A stretch of 31,725 bases of DNA from a virus: positions 1 to 31,725 of the IMG/VR virus record IMGVR_UViG_3300032893_001063; one strand, 5' to 3'. The notes under the pieces are model-generated. The model was given only the letters and a program-made list of their open reading frames with translations. It ran no database searches and was not told the DNA's origin. Position 1 is the first letter of the stretch. Each line of letters begins with the position of its first letter. Shown here piece by piece: positions 15,708 through 23,497 of the stretch. Both the position numbers and the translations under genes were made by a program.

Positions 15708-16066
15708 TGACGGTAGCCATCACCCAGACGATCACCGGGCCGTCGACGGTGAACGCCAAGCCGGGGGAGTCCACCGTCTCCTTGGCATTCACCGGTCTGA
15801 CGGCGTCGACGAACTACATCGTCACTATCGGTCAGCCCGGTGGGATGTTTACCCCGACGACGTCGACGACCCGAGTCGCGATCGTGGATGGTGCCCAAGG
15901 ACCGTCGTACACGCTCGAAGGGAAGTCCGACGGTGCCGGGGCCATGACGGTGAAGTGGGTGCCGCCCAGTCCCGGCACCTGGACGGTGAAGTGCTACCCC
16001 GTACTTACGACCATGACCGACGCTGCCTCGGGCATCGCCGGCAACTCGATTGTGGTGAGCCACTGA
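15707..16066 (+). CDS. Small Thr/Gly-rich beta protein, possible capsid decoration (119 aa)
   Basis: I take the ATG at 15707, overlapping the HNH stop, over a longer in-frame start inside the HNH gene. The sequence alternates strands with Thr, Val, Gly and Pro (ITGPSTVNAKPGESTVSLAF, ASTNYIVTIG, SPGTWTVKCYPVLTT), which suggests a single Ig-like beta-sandwich. Directly after the capsid gene (before HNH invasion), such a protein may decorate the capsid or be a small head or tail component. The family was not identified, and the functional call rests on fold impression and position. Confidence 0.5.
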   Translation: MTVAITQTITGPSTVNAKPGESTVSLAFTGLTASTNYIVTIGQPGGMFTPTTSTTRVAIVDGAQGPSYTLEGKSDGAGAMTVKWVPPSPGTWTVKCYPVLTTMTDAASGIAGNSIVVSH

Positions 16067-16350
16067 TGGCCATGTCCTGTGCGCACTGCCGGTCTGCAGA
16101 CGTCACGCCGCTGTTCTCGACGTGGCAGTGCGCCAACTGCGGTCGGCACACGACCGACGACGGCCACAAGGTGCTGCCCGACAGCCTCTGCTTCGACCCG
16201 AGCCACAACCCCACGCTCGAGTCCTGGGGCTGGCCGTACGACGACACGGAGACCTCGACCGAGCGTGGCCGGACGATCTGTGCCGAGCAGTGGGGTGTGC
16301 CGTTCGGAGCCGGCGGCGATGCCGTCAGCGAGGAGGAGACCGCAGCATGA
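16066..16350 (+). CDS. Zinc-ribbon-like protein (94 aa)
   Basis: The ATG overlaps the previous stop (TGATG). The N-terminus has two CxxC knuckles (CAHC at residues 5-8 and CANC at 22-25) about 13 residues apart, a compact zinc ribbon. The rest is acidic, with WGWPYDDTE, a single later Cys, and a Gly/Glu-rich tail. It lies in a run of small coupled genes after the capsid gene. Such ribbons often bind nucleic acid or proteins. The role is unknown. Confidence 0.55.
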   Translation: MAMSCAHCRSADVTPLFSTWQCANCGRHTTDDGHKVLPDSLCFDPSHNPTLESWGWPYDDTETSTERGRTICAEQWGVPFGAGGDAVSEEETAA

Positions 16351-16619
16351 GCCTGGTCCGCGTGACGGGTGCGCTGCCTGTCGATGGTGCGACGGCGGAG
16401 GATTACCGAGCCGTCGTCGCTTCGCAGCGGGTGGTCGTTCCCGAGGACACGATCGACGCCGCGCTCCGCAACGCCAAGACCGAAGCGGACTTCGACGCCA
16501 TCTACGAGTACTCGGGGCGTCCGTGCTCGGGCTGGGAGGCGCAGGCCCGCGCCCAGCGGGAAGCCGAGGAGTGGACGAGGCAACTGCTCGAGAACTACGT
16601 CGACGAGGAGGACGAATGA
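16347..16619 (+). CDS. Acidic small protein with scaffold-like motif (90 aa)
   Basis: The start and end both overlap neighbours (ATGA). The product is acidic, ending NYVDEEDE. Residues 43-55 (AKTEADFDAIYEY) closely resemble the C-terminal helix of the scaffold (AKSEAEFDSILREY). That helix in scaffolds usually docks on capsid protein, so this small protein may compete for or share the same binding surface. This is an inference from a short motif only. No other family is recognised. Confidence 0.55.
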   Translation: MSLVRVTGALPVDGATAEDYRAVVASQRVVVPEDTIDAALRNAKTEADFDAIYEYSGRPCSGWEAQARAQREAEEWTRQLLENYVDEEDE

Positions 16620-16882
16620 GCTACTGGGACGAGACACTGACGCCAGCTCCCCCCTGCGGGGTGGGCGAGGGGATGGGCGACAGCCCGTACCCCTTCAACG
16701 ACATCGCCGATGTCCACCCGACGCCGCCGAGCGGGTCGAAGGACGGTATGGGCGACAGCCCGTTCACCGCTGGCAACTGGAACACCGAGCCGCACAACGC
16801 TCCGGAGCGCCACGACAACATGGACTTCGACATGCACCGCGGTTCCGGGATCGAGGGGCAGCCCAAGCCCGGGTCGTTCTAG
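16616..16882 (+). CDS. Low-complexity Gly/Pro/Asp protein with internal repeat (88 aa)
   Basis: The ATG overlaps the previous stop (ATGA). A short unit is repeated: GVGEGMGDSPYPF (about residues 15-27) and GSKDGMGDSPFTA (about 40-52), sharing GMGDSP. The rest is hydrophilic and likely disordered (NTEPHNAPERHDNMDFDMHR). No family is recognised. The two copies suggest a binding peptide used twice, but the partner is unknown. It lies in the coupled block of small genes behind the capsid gene. Confidence 0.5.
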   Translation: MSYWDETLTPAPPCGVGEGMGDSPYPFNDIADVHPTPPSGSKDGMGDSPFTAGNWNTEPHNAPERHDNMDFDMHRGSGIEGQPKPGSF

Positions 16883-17104
16883 ATGGCCAAGCTCTCTGCC
16901 GCTGACCGCAAGAAAGTCCCTGCCTCCAAGACGGGGTTGCCCGGCAAGCGCACCAAGTCTGGGGGCGCGGTCAGCGGCAGTTACCCAATGCCCGACCGAG
17001 CTCACGCCGCGAATGCGAAGGCCCGCGTCGCGCAGTACGGGACGCCGGCCGAGAAGAAGGCAGTGAACGCGCGAGCCAACAAGATCCTCGGGAAGGGCAA
17101 GTAG
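16883..17104 (+). CDS. Small basic phage protein, 'YPMPDRAHAANA' type (73 aa)
   Basis: The ATG directly follows the previous stop with no ribosome site, so re-initiation is likely. The sequence MAKLSAADRKKVPASKTGLP, then YPMPDRAHAANAKARVAQYG and PAEKKAVNARANKIL, matches a short basic protein that recurs in many phages and their relatives. Its function is not established to my knowledge. It is strongly Lys/Arg/Ala-rich and helical at the C-terminus. It is paired with another widespread mini-protein (17104), so the two may act together. Confidence 0.65.
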   Translation: MAKLSAADRKKVPASKTGLPGKRTKSGGAVSGSYPMPDRAHAANAKARVAQYGTPAEKKAVNARANKILGKGK

Positions 17105-17238
17105 TGCCGCTCGTCAAGGGGTCGTCCAAGGCTGCTGTCTCGGCGAACATCAAGACCGAGATGGCGGCCGGCAAACCGCAGAAGCAAGCCGTGGCCATCG
17201 CCCTGTCCAAAGCAGGCAAGTCGAGAAAGAAGAAGTGA
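17104..17238 (+). CDS. Widespread 44-aa mini-protein ('PLVKGSSK...GKPQKQAVAIAL' type)
   Basis: A GTG at 17104 overlaps the previous stop (TAGTG). The product reads PLVKGSSKAAVSANIKTEMA, then AGKPQKQAVAIALSKAGKS and ends in Arg/Lys. This mini-protein is recurrent in phages and usually annotated as hypothetical. It is too small and basic for an enzyme; a nucleic-acid or protein-binding role is plausible. It is short enough to be missed by length-filtered gene callers, but the strong family pattern and overlaps on both sides support it. Confidence 0.75.
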   Translation: MPLVKGSSKAAVSANIKTEMAAGKPQKQAVAIALSKAGKSRKKK

Positions 17239-17465
17239 TGGACCGTTTCGGTGACACCGTCGGGCCGGCCGACAACAGCACGCAGAACTTCGCCGTCTCC
17301 ACGCTCGAGCAGGAGACGATGGCTGGCGGGTGGACACGCCTCAATATGCCCGTCGGCGGCAAGACGCCGGAGCGGGCCATCACCGCCGGGATGCGTGGCG
17401 AGTCGCAGATGGATGACGACGTGGACGCCGGGCCGGGGAGCCAGTCGACCTACAGCGAGCGATGA
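17238..17465 (+). CDS. Hypothetical protein (75 aa)
   Basis: The ATG at 17238 overlaps the upstream stop (TGATG). The product is acidic and hydrophilic (MDRFGDTVGPADNSTQNFAV, ending QSTYSER) with a central GGWTRLNMPVGGKTPERAI. No membrane segment or catalytic motif is seen. The family was not recognised. Context suggests a minor structural or assembly factor, unproven. Confidence 0.5.
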   Translation: MDRFGDTVGPADNSTQNFAVSTLEQETMAGGWTRLNMPVGGKTPERAITAGMRGESQMDDDVDAGPGSQSTYSER

Positions 17466-17466
17466 C

Positions 17467-17811
17467 ATGCCCCGCGAGATCGTCCAGTCCCTGAACGTCC
17501 TCGCCGGCTCGTCCACCGTCATCTACGGATCGGCGCAGGCGGCGGCGATCTACGCCGGGCTCAGCAAGCCGTACCCGGAGGTGGTGTTCAGCCTCAACGT
17601 CAAGGCCGGCAACACACTGCCCAATCTGAGGGAGATGGCCGGCGTGGCCAACCAGCTCGCCGGCACCACCGGCCTTGAGGTGCAGGACGCGCTCGACCGT
17701 CTGGCGACCGCGTCATTGAGCGGTGGCGCCGGCAACCAGCCTGGTGGTCAAACGTGGGCGTCCATCCTCGGGACGTGGGCGCAGCAGACCAAGACCTGGG
17801 CGAACATCTGA
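17467..17811 (+). CDS. Hypothetical structural-region protein (114 aa)
   Basis: I chose the ATG at 17467, one base after the upstream stop, over a longer in-frame start inside the previous gene. The product has a mixed fold: IVQSLNVLAGSSTVIYGSAQ, then AAIYAGLSKPYPEVVFSLNV, and a helical C-terminal half (REMAGVANQLAGTTGLEVQD) ending in WASILGTWAQQTKTWANI, a Trp-rich tail. No known domain is recognised. It lies between post-capsid small genes and the fibre block. Confidence 0.5.
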   Translation: MPREIVQSLNVLAGSSTVIYGSAQAAAIYAGLSKPYPEVVFSLNVKAGNTLPNLREMAGVANQLAGTTGLEVQDALDRLATASLSGGAGNQPGGQTWASILGTWAQQTKTWANI

Positions 17812-18278
17812 TGCCCAATTGCGCGTTTACCCCGCCGGTCGATCAAGCCATGGCGTGGACTGTCGATTACTTCGGTAACACGCCGCCTGACGCCGATCCC
17901 CTGGCCATCCGGTTGATGGGCTACTTCGCGCAGGGCCGTCGCGCCTCGAACGTCTACGTCATGGAGGACGGGACGGTGACGACGGCGCAGCCGCCGAATT
18001 GGAATCCTACCGATCCGACGGGGCCGTACGCCACGGTGTGGAACTACGCCGGCTCGACGCGTGGCGTGCCGTTCAATGAGAGTTTCACCCATCCGCCGAA
18101 CCTGCAGGTCCGTCATGTGTACTGGGGCGGCCACACGAACTACGTATACCCTGAGGATGAGGCGTTGCTGCGTGCTGCAGGGTACGACTTCCCTGATCTT
18201 GTGTGCGAGGGGGCATATCCGTACCCGTCGAGCGAGACGGTCCCGTGGACGGACCTGTTCCCGGGGGGACCGGGATGA
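17811..18278 (+). CDS. Hypothetical protein near the tail-fibre block (155 aa)
   Basis: The ATG at 17811 overlaps the upstream stop (TGATG). The sequence is aromatic-rich with MAWTVDYFGNTPPDADPLAI, VYVMEDGTVTTAQPPNW and GGHTNYVYPEDEALLRAAGY. The last pattern (Y-P-E-D-E-A-x-L-x-A-A-G-Y) recurs in actinophage proteins encoded near tail genes as I know them. It is probably a virion or fibre-associated protein. The ATGA overlap with the next fibre gene supports linked expression. Confidence 0.55.
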   Translation: MPNCAFTPPVDQAMAWTVDYFGNTPPDADPLAIRLMGYFAQGRRASNVYVMEDGTVTTAQPPNWNPTDPTGPYATVWNYAGSTRGVPFNESFTHPPNLQVRHVYWGGHTNYVYPEDEALLRAAGYDFPDLVCEGAYPYPSSETVPWTDLFPGGPG

Positions 18279-18814
18279 CGTCGAACTACGTGCCGCAGAC
18301 CTGGCACGATCTCCCGCTTACGGATACCCCGATCTCCGCTACTCGGCTCACAGCCATTGAGACCGGCATCGAGACGCATGTGCATTCGGGTGACCCGGCC
18401 GGAGGTGACTTGACGGGAGCGTTCCCCAACCCGTCTCTTATCGCGACCGGTCCGGGGGCGACAGTAGTCGGGTCCGCGTCGTTGATCCCGGTGGTTACCA
18501 TCGACGCGAAGGGGCGTGTCACCGCGTTGTCCACGGCGCCGGCTCGGTTTGTGCCGACCGCAGTAAAGACCGCCGGCTATACCGCAGCTGCTAATGACCT
18601 CGTACTGTGTGATACCACGGGAGGTACGTTCGCGGTGGCGTCCCCCGCCGGTCCCACCGATGGGGAGATCTTCGCCGTCAAGTGGTACGCGGGCGTGGCA
18701 GCCCCGACGGTGACCGGGACTATTGACGGCGCCAGTGGCGCCACGCTGTTGTCGCTTGGCTCGGCCCTCACCATGGTGTACGTCGCTGCTCTCTCGACAT
18801 GGGTCATTTACTGA
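18275..18814 (+). CDS. Tail fibre protein (179 aa)
   Basis: The N-terminus YVPQTWHDLPLTDTPISATR is the common 'W-x-D-L-P...TPISA-x-R' anchor of phage fibre proteins. GDLTGAFPNPSLIATG (about residues 44-59) is the familiar GDLTG-x-Y/F-PNP-x-L fibre repeat, here one copy. The C-terminal half alternates short strands rich in Thr, Ala and Gly (TAGYTAAANDLVLCDTTGGT), resembling fibre-tip domains. It would form a trimeric fibre or fibre adaptor. The next gene, a tailspike, starts two bases after its stop. The start is the ATG overlapping the previous stop. Confidence 0.7.
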   Translation: MTSNYVPQTWHDLPLTDTPISATRLTAIETGIETHVHSGDPAGGDLTGAFPNPSLIATGPGATVVGSASLIPVVTIDAKGRVTALSTAPARFVPTAVKTAGYTAAANDLVLCDTTGGTFAVASPAGPTDGEIFAVKWYAGVAAPTVTGTIDGASGATLLSLGSALTMVYVAALSTWVIY

Positions 18815-18815
18815 G

Positions 18816-20291
18816 ATGAGCTATACTGCCATCGGGACACGCACTCATTCGTCGCCCGTCACCGCCAAGCAGTACGGGGCGGTGGGCGACGGCTCCAGCC
18901 ATCCGCTGTCGGGCTACTTCACCACGCTCGGCGCGGCGCAGGCCGCCTACCCCAACGCCGGGGTGACGGGCCTTACGCAGGAAATCGACGGCGCCGCCAT
19001 TCAGCAGTTGTTGCACGACCAGACGGCACCGCTGATCGAACCGGGAACCTACCTCACGTCCTTCGGGCTGGTGTCCACGCAGACGGGGCTCATCTCCGGC
19101 TACGGCGCCACCATCCGGGCCGTGGCCGCCGGCATCTCCTACATGCTCGACCTGCAGGGCTACGCCGGGGACGCGGCCGGCCTCACCGTGGACGGCGGCG
19201 TGTACTCGCATAGCGTGAACCCCACCATCAAGGTGAACGGCGACCTCGGACTGAATGGCGCCTCCTACGGTTTCCGGATCTCTAATTGCTCACGAGCGCG
19301 CTTCGCCGATCTCGTCGCGCTCAACTGCGCGTCCTACGGGTACTACGCCGATAGCCCTTCGCTCAATGCCAACTTTTGCTCGTTCGATGGATGCCAGGCG
19401 CGCGCCTGCGGCATTCTCGACGTGTGGTCGCTCGCCATTTCTGGCGGCGCCTCAGGTACATTCACCATTACGGTGCAGGACCGCTTTGGCGGCAGTCACA
19501 CGACAGGCAACATCACCATCGGGACCACCACCATCGGCGCTGCCCAGGCGTACAACATCAGCAACCTGCCCAACAACGGTGCATCTAACGCGGCATTGAC
19601 GATGGAAGGGATCATCGGCACCGCCATCCACAACCCGGGCGCCTCGCCGGCCACCTACGGCTTCGGGTCCAAGACCGCCGAGTCCTCCATCGTGGACTCC
19701 ACGTCGTACTCGGGGGCGCTGGCCACCGGGCGCGGCACGGTGATCGCCGCGGGCGGCACCTACTACCTCATCTGCCAGGGCGACCTGCTCGGCCCCGGCC
19801 CGCTGGCCGGTGGCAACTTCGTCGTCAGCGCCACCAACCCCTCGGGCGGCGGCACGGTCACGCTCAACCACGTGCAGGCGGGCGTGAAGGGCGGCGGCAT
19901 CGGGTGCGGCAGCACCAACAACAACAACTTCTACCTCTGGAACAAGCCGGTGATGCGCTCCAACTACGGCGACGGGGCGCTTCTCGCCGGAATGACCACA
20001 TGGATTCTCAACAACGGCGACTACGAGAATTGCTTCGGGTCTGCTGTCCGCATCGAAGGAACGACGGGAGGCACCACAGCGCTCTCGCACATAGTGGAGC
20101 GCGGTGACTTCGAATCGTGCTGGGCGCCGTTCATCCTGGAGAAGTCATCGGGTGGCCCGCATGCCGGTTGCACCAAGAACACATTTAGCGGGGACCCGAC
20201 GCACACGCTCAACGACGCGGTGATCGGCGGCGGGGCCTCCACGGTCGGCTACTACGTGGACGGGACGCAGATTACCCTGGCAGCAGGTTAG
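18816..20291 (+). CDS. Tailspike with right-handed beta-helix, probable polysaccharide depolymerase (491 aa)
   Basis: I chose the ATG at 18816, after the upstream stop, over a longer in-frame opening inside the fibre gene. The N-terminal segment VTAKQYGAVGDGSSHPLSGY with DGAAIQQLLHD is the entry motif of pectate-lyase-like beta-helix tailspikes ('K-x-x-GA-x-GDG...D-x-x-AIQ'). Repeated coil-like stretches follow (LTVDGGVYSHS, YGFRISNCSRARFADL, NNNNFYLWNKPVMRSN, WILNNGDYENCFGSAVRIEG), with an inserted beta region at about 205-360. Such trimers bind and often cut capsule, O-antigen-like or teichoic glycans. Catalytic residues cannot be read from the sequence. Confidence 0.75.
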   Translation: MSYTAIGTRTHSSPVTAKQYGAVGDGSSHPLSGYFTTLGAAQAAYPNAGVTGLTQEIDGAAIQQLLHDQTAPLIEPGTYLTSFGLVSTQTGLISGYGATIRAVAAGISYMLDLQGYAGDAAGLTVDGGVYSHSVNPTIKVNGDLGLNGASYGFRISNCSRARFADLVALNCASYGYYADSPSLNANFCSFDGCQARACGILDVWSLAISGGASGTFTITVQDRFGGSHTTGNITIGTTTIGAAQAYNISNLPNNGASNAALTMEGIIGTAIHNPGASPATYGFGSKTAESSIVDSTSYSGALATGRGTVIAAGGTYYLICQGDLLGPGPLAGGNFVVSATNPSGGGTVTLNHVQAGVKGGGIGCGSTNNNNFYLWNKPVMRSNYGDGALLAGMTTWILNNGDYENCFGSAVRIEGTTGGTTALSHIVERGDFESCWAPFILEKSSGGPHAGCTKNTFSGDPTHTLNDAVIGGGASTVGYYVDGTQITLAAG

Positions 20292-20298
20292 GGAATAG

Positions 20299-20457
20299 AT
20301 GGCGACCAACACGACCCATTCGGTAGGGTTGACGGCCATTATTCCTCTTACCGGGTTGACTGCTGGCTCGACGACCTTTACTGCGAAGTACAAGTCATCG
20401 GGTGGGAGTACGGCTACATTCCTGAATCGGTACATCACGGTGGAGGGACTTCCCTAA
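20299..20457 (+). CDS. 52-aa remnant or orphan receptor-binding-domain tip
   Basis: The ATG at 20299 opens a short frame reading MATNTTHSVGLTAIIPLTGL, then TAGSTTFTAKYKSSGGSTAT and ending NRYITVEGLP. This is the typical last ~50 residues of a jelly-roll fibre-tip domain ('L-T-G-L-x-A-G-S-x-T-F-T-x-x-Y-K...N-R-x-I-x-V-x-x-L-P'), without the upstream strands that would complete the fold. It ends exactly where the next fibre gene starts (TAA then ATG). It could be a decayed fibre gene or a separate strand-donor peptide that completes a neighbouring protein. Composition is AT-richer than the tailspike. Confidence 0.5.
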   Translation: MATNTTHSVGLTAIIPLTGLTAGSTTFTAKYKSSGGSTATFLNRYITVEGLP

Positions 20458-21138
20458 ATGGCAACTTCTACGACTCGCTTCGCCCTCTCGAAGCCGGCGT
20501 CGGGCGACAACGTTTCGGCGTTCCAGGGGACGATCGGTACGACGCTCGATACCGTCGATGCTGACATGATCGGCCTGCAGGGCGCGTACGCAGGCGGCAC
20601 CACGTACCACCAGGGCGACGTGGTCACGTCGGGCGGCGTCTATTACATGTCGACGACGACGCAGACCGGCACCGCGCCTCCAGGAGCGACGTGGCTGCCG
20701 TGGAACACGGGCACCGGCCACTACGCCACGTACACGTTCTCGTATTCGCTTGCTAACACTTCCCAGGTGAACCCGACCGGCGCCGTGTGGACGAGTGTTT
20801 CCGATACCGACAATTACGGGACGACCTTATCGGCAAGTGGGAAGTTTACCATTCCCGCTGGGCTTGGTGGATTGTATGTCGTCACGGGTGGAGCTTTCTA
20901 TCCGGCAGCCTCGTATACTACGGTATCGTCTCTGCTCACGGACCTTTCAACAGCTTCTGCTGCCAATGCCGGTATGCAGTTGCAGGCGACGTTTGCGAAT
21001 GCGGTCCAGATCCACAACGCTTCATGGACGGGTGCCATGGCGGCAGCAGCTACGGTCGGGCTTACCCTTCTCCAAACATCCGGTTCGTCGCGGACGGTAA
21101 CCGGGTTCCTCAGCATCGCGAGGATCGGGGTGTCGTGA
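20458..21138 (+). CDS. Fibre protein with carbohydrate-binding and C1q-like tip domains (226 aa)
   Basis: The N-terminus (TTRFALSKPASGDNVSAFQG) is a short fibre anchor. Residues about 43-81 (AYAGGTTYHQGDVVTSGGVY, then TAPPGATWLPW) match the small carbohydrate-binding module (chitinase-type, Y-x-x-GD-V-V...Y...W) common in phage fibres. From about 90 to the end the pattern YTFSYSLANTSQ, FTIPAGLGGLYVVTGGAFY and VTGFLSIARIGVS looks like a C1q/TNF-like jelly roll. Together this is a host-glycan-binding tip. From about 20740 the composition drops in GC compared with the N-terminal part, suggesting domain swapping. The ATG follows the stop of the 52-residue gene immediately. Confidence 0.72.
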   Translation: MATSTTRFALSKPASGDNVSAFQGTIGTTLDTVDADMIGLQGAYAGGTTYHQGDVVTSGGVYYMSTTTQTGTAPPGATWLPWNTGTGHYATYTFSYSLANTSQVNPTGAVWTSVSDTDNYGTTLSASGKFTIPAGLGGLYVVTGGAFYPAASYTTVSSLLTDLSTASAANAGMQLQATFANAVQIHNASWTGAMAAAATVGLTLLQTSGSSRTVTGFLSIARIGVS

Positions 21139-21464
21139 ACCATCGCGAACGTCATCCGAACTACATCGACGGGTGTTGGGCCTGCAAGGCCCTCACCGTG
21201 TCGGTGGCCTCGCGCTCCGAGGAGGTGCGCGGCATCCAGCGCCGTGACGATCAGCTCTCGGTGGACCTCGACGCCTACAAGCGCCTCCGTCGTGACGGCC
21301 TGCAGCCGAAGACCATCGACGGGTCCGGCGAGCTCGAGAAGCGTGTGGAATCCCAGACTGACATCCACCTCGGGCGCTACGTTCCCAAGCACGAGCGCAG
21401 CCGGGTGGAGGAAGCCATGCAGATTTCGAGGGACTTAGGCTACATAACAGAAGCAGGCCGATAA
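21135..21464 (+). CDS. CxxC-containing conserved-type phage protein (109 aa)
   Basis: A GTG at 21135 overlaps the fibre stop (GTGA), giving MNHRERHPNYIDGCWACKAL. The 'H-P...G-C-x-x-C-K' opening, a charged middle (DLDAYKRLRRDGLQPKTIDG) and a C-terminal helical part with DIHLGRYVPKHERSR form a protein type that I have seen among actinophage tail genes with no known function. A single CxxC may bind metal or be redox-active. The stop overlaps the glycosyltransferase start (TAATG), so the two are probably co-translated. Confidence 0.6.
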   Translation: MNHRERHPNYIDGCWACKALTVSVASRSEEVRGIQRRDDQLSVDLDAYKRLRRDGLQPKTIDGSGELEKRVESQTDIHLGRYVPKHERSRVEEAMQISRDLGYITEAGR

Positions 21465-23497
21465 TGGCCAAAGAGATGACGATGTTGTGGGTGCACGGCG
21501 GCGCGATAGGGTATGGCCGCTACGGGCAGGAGCTTGCGAAGCAACTTCGCAAGATGGGTGTGGATCTCTATGACCGCATCCAAGAGGAAGAAGATGAACC
21601 CGTCCCTGCTCCGCGTGACCTACGCAGTCCTCGGTATGTTCTTGAAGAAGAAGGCGAAGGACGTCGGTTCAAGCGTACGAATGTCGCATGTTGGATCTCT
21701 ACACCTGGTCATGCGCGTGGCTGGTGGGATGGGCAGCATGTAGGGATCGGGACAATGTGGGAAAGTACCAAACTTCCCGAGTCGTTCCGGGAGAGCCTCC
21801 ACAACTTTGCCACCGTCATCGTCCCGAGCGACCAGAACGTGGAGCTGTTCAGCCGTTACCACCACAATGTGCGCAAGGTGCCCCTCGGCATCGACACCGA
21901 CGTGTGGCGCTACCGCAGGCGCGAGTTACCCACCACCGAATTCCGCTTCCTGATCGGCGGCAGTGGCGCGCGCAAGGGCACGGACCTGGCGGTTAAAGCA
22001 TTCCGCAAAGTCTTTCCGAAAGGTTCGTGGGGCGCGGATCAACCAGAGCCCGTCCTCATTCTCAAGAGCCCCAAACCCGAGGATTTCTACGGGGAACGCA
22101 TCCGTCGTGTTCCGGGCCGGATCTCCCCCGAAGATGAGGTATCCCTCTACGCCAGCGCCCATTGCTACCTCCAGCCGTCGCGGGGTGAGGGCTTCGGTCT
22201 ACAGCCGCTGCAGGCCATCGCGCAAGGATGCCCGACGATCCTGACCGACGCCCACGGTCACGCGGATTTCGCCTACCTCGGCTACGGGCTGCAGACGACG
22301 ATGAAGCCGGCGGCCTACTTCATCTACGGCGACGCCGGGGAGTGGTGGGAGCCCAGCCTCGACGACCTGTGCGACCACATGCGCTACGTCTACGACAACT
22401 ACGACCGGGCTACAGCCTTCGCCGACGAAGCCTCAGGCATCGCCCACCGGACGTGGGGGTGGGAGCACACGGCGCGGCGGTTCATCGACGCCTTCGACGG
22501 CCAGTTGGAGCTCCCCTACTCGGGCGACGGCGAATGGGTCACGCCCGATTCCAAGCTGTTCAAGGTCCGGGTGACGCGGGAGTGGAAGGCCGACATCGCC
22601 GGCAAGGTCTACATCTTCCAGCCCGGGGTCGACTACTACGAGCCGGCCGACACCAAGCGGATCATGTACGAGGCCGACCTGCTCGACCCCTCCTGCCTCG
22701 ACGAGGTCGACACCGGGCTCACCGAGAAGCAGGTGGCCACCCTCGGGGCGTGGCGGGCCGAGCACTCGTTCTGTCCCACCTGCGGGCAGCAGCTCGGCTC
22801 GGGCGTACGCAGGGCCGACCTCATCTTCCGGGAGCTCGAGGAGGCATCCACCCCCATGCCACGCCCACGGGTGACGCTGTGCTCCATGTTCCGTGACGCT
22901 GGGCCGTACATGATCCGGTATTTCCAGCAGACGGCTGCACTCCAGGAGTTCATGGACGTGCGCCTGGTGCTGGCCGAGGGTGACTCGACAGACGATACGT
23001 ACGCCATGCTGCGAGCTCGGGATGTGGAGCTCGTCAAGGTCGACCACGGCGGTGACCGGTACGGCTCGGTCGACCACCCTCAGCGGTGGCAGAACATCGC
23101 CTCCGTTGTGCGCCCGTTGTTGGAAGCGGTGGGCGACCCGGGCGACGCCTTCATCTGGGTGGAGTCCGACCTCGTCTGGGAGGCCGGGGCGCTGGCCAAG
23201 CTGGTGCTCGACCTCGAGGAGGTCCCGGCGGTGGCGCCCATGCTGATGGCCAACAACCACACCCGCTTCTACGACGTGTGGGGGTACCGCAAGGACGGCA
23301 AGCGGTTCGAGGCCGGAGCGCCGTACTTCCCCGACATGCCGGCCACAGGACTGGTGCCGATCGACTCCTGCGGCTCCTGCTTCGTGCTCCGCCCTGACGT
23401 GTTCAAGCGCGCGGTGGCCGAGTGGGACGGCATCTGGCCCTTCCACACCTCCGACGGGCTGTGGCTCGACACCGAGGCTGAGGTGGTGCATCCGTGA
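21464..23497 (+). CDS. Two-domain glycosyltransferase (GT4-like plus GT2-like), 677 aa
   Basis: The N-terminal ~360 residues look like a GT-B fold family-4 transferase: MLWVHGGAIGYGRYGQELAK, VIVPSDQNVELF, VPLGIDTDVWRY, FLIGGSGARKGTDLAVKAFR, and the donor site SRGEGFGLQPLQAIAQGCPT, where the EX7E motif has Gln at its second position (E242, Q250). A linker carries a CPTC knuckle (C437, C440). Residues ~466-650 resemble a GT-A fold family-2 enzyme: VTLCSMFRDAGPYM, AEGDSTDDTYAML, and ESD (567-569) as the possible metal-binding triad. Substrates are unknown. Position among fibre genes suggests modification of virion proteins or host surface sugars. Residues ~30-75 are encoded by an AT-richer, Glu/Arg-rich stretch. 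Confidence 0.8.
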   Translation: MAKEMTMLWVHGGAIGYGRYGQELAKQLRKMGVDLYDRIQEEEDEPVPAPRDLRSPRYVLEEEGEGRRFKRTNVACWISTPGHARGWWDGQHVGIGTMWESTKLPESFRESLHNFATVIVPSDQNVELFSRYHHNVRKVPLGIDTDVWRYRRRELPTTEFRFLIGGSGARKGTDLAVKAFRKVFPKGSWGADQPEPVLILKSPKPEDFYGERIRRVPGRISPEDEVSLYASAHCYLQPSRGEGFGLQPLQAIAQGCPTILTDAHGHADFAYLGYGLQTTMKPAAYFIYGDAGEWWEPSLDDLCDHMRYVYDNYDRATAFADEASGIAHRTWGWEHTARRFIDAFDGQLELPYSGDGEWVTPDSKLFKVRVTREWKADIAGKVYIFQPGVDYYEPADTKRIMYEADLLDPSCLDEVDTGLTEKQVATLGAWRAEHSFCPTCGQQLGSGVRRADLIFRELEEASTPMPRPRVTLCSMFRDAGPYMIRYFQQTAALQEFMDVRLVLAEGDSTDDTYAMLRARDVELVKVDHGGDRYGSVDHPQRWQNIASVVRPLLEAVGDPGDAFIWVESDLVWEAGALAKLVLDLEEVPAVAPMLMANNHTRFYDVWGYRKDGKRFEAGAPYFPDMPATGLVPIDSCGSCFVLRPDVFKRAVAEWDGIWPFHTSDGLWLDTEAEVVHP

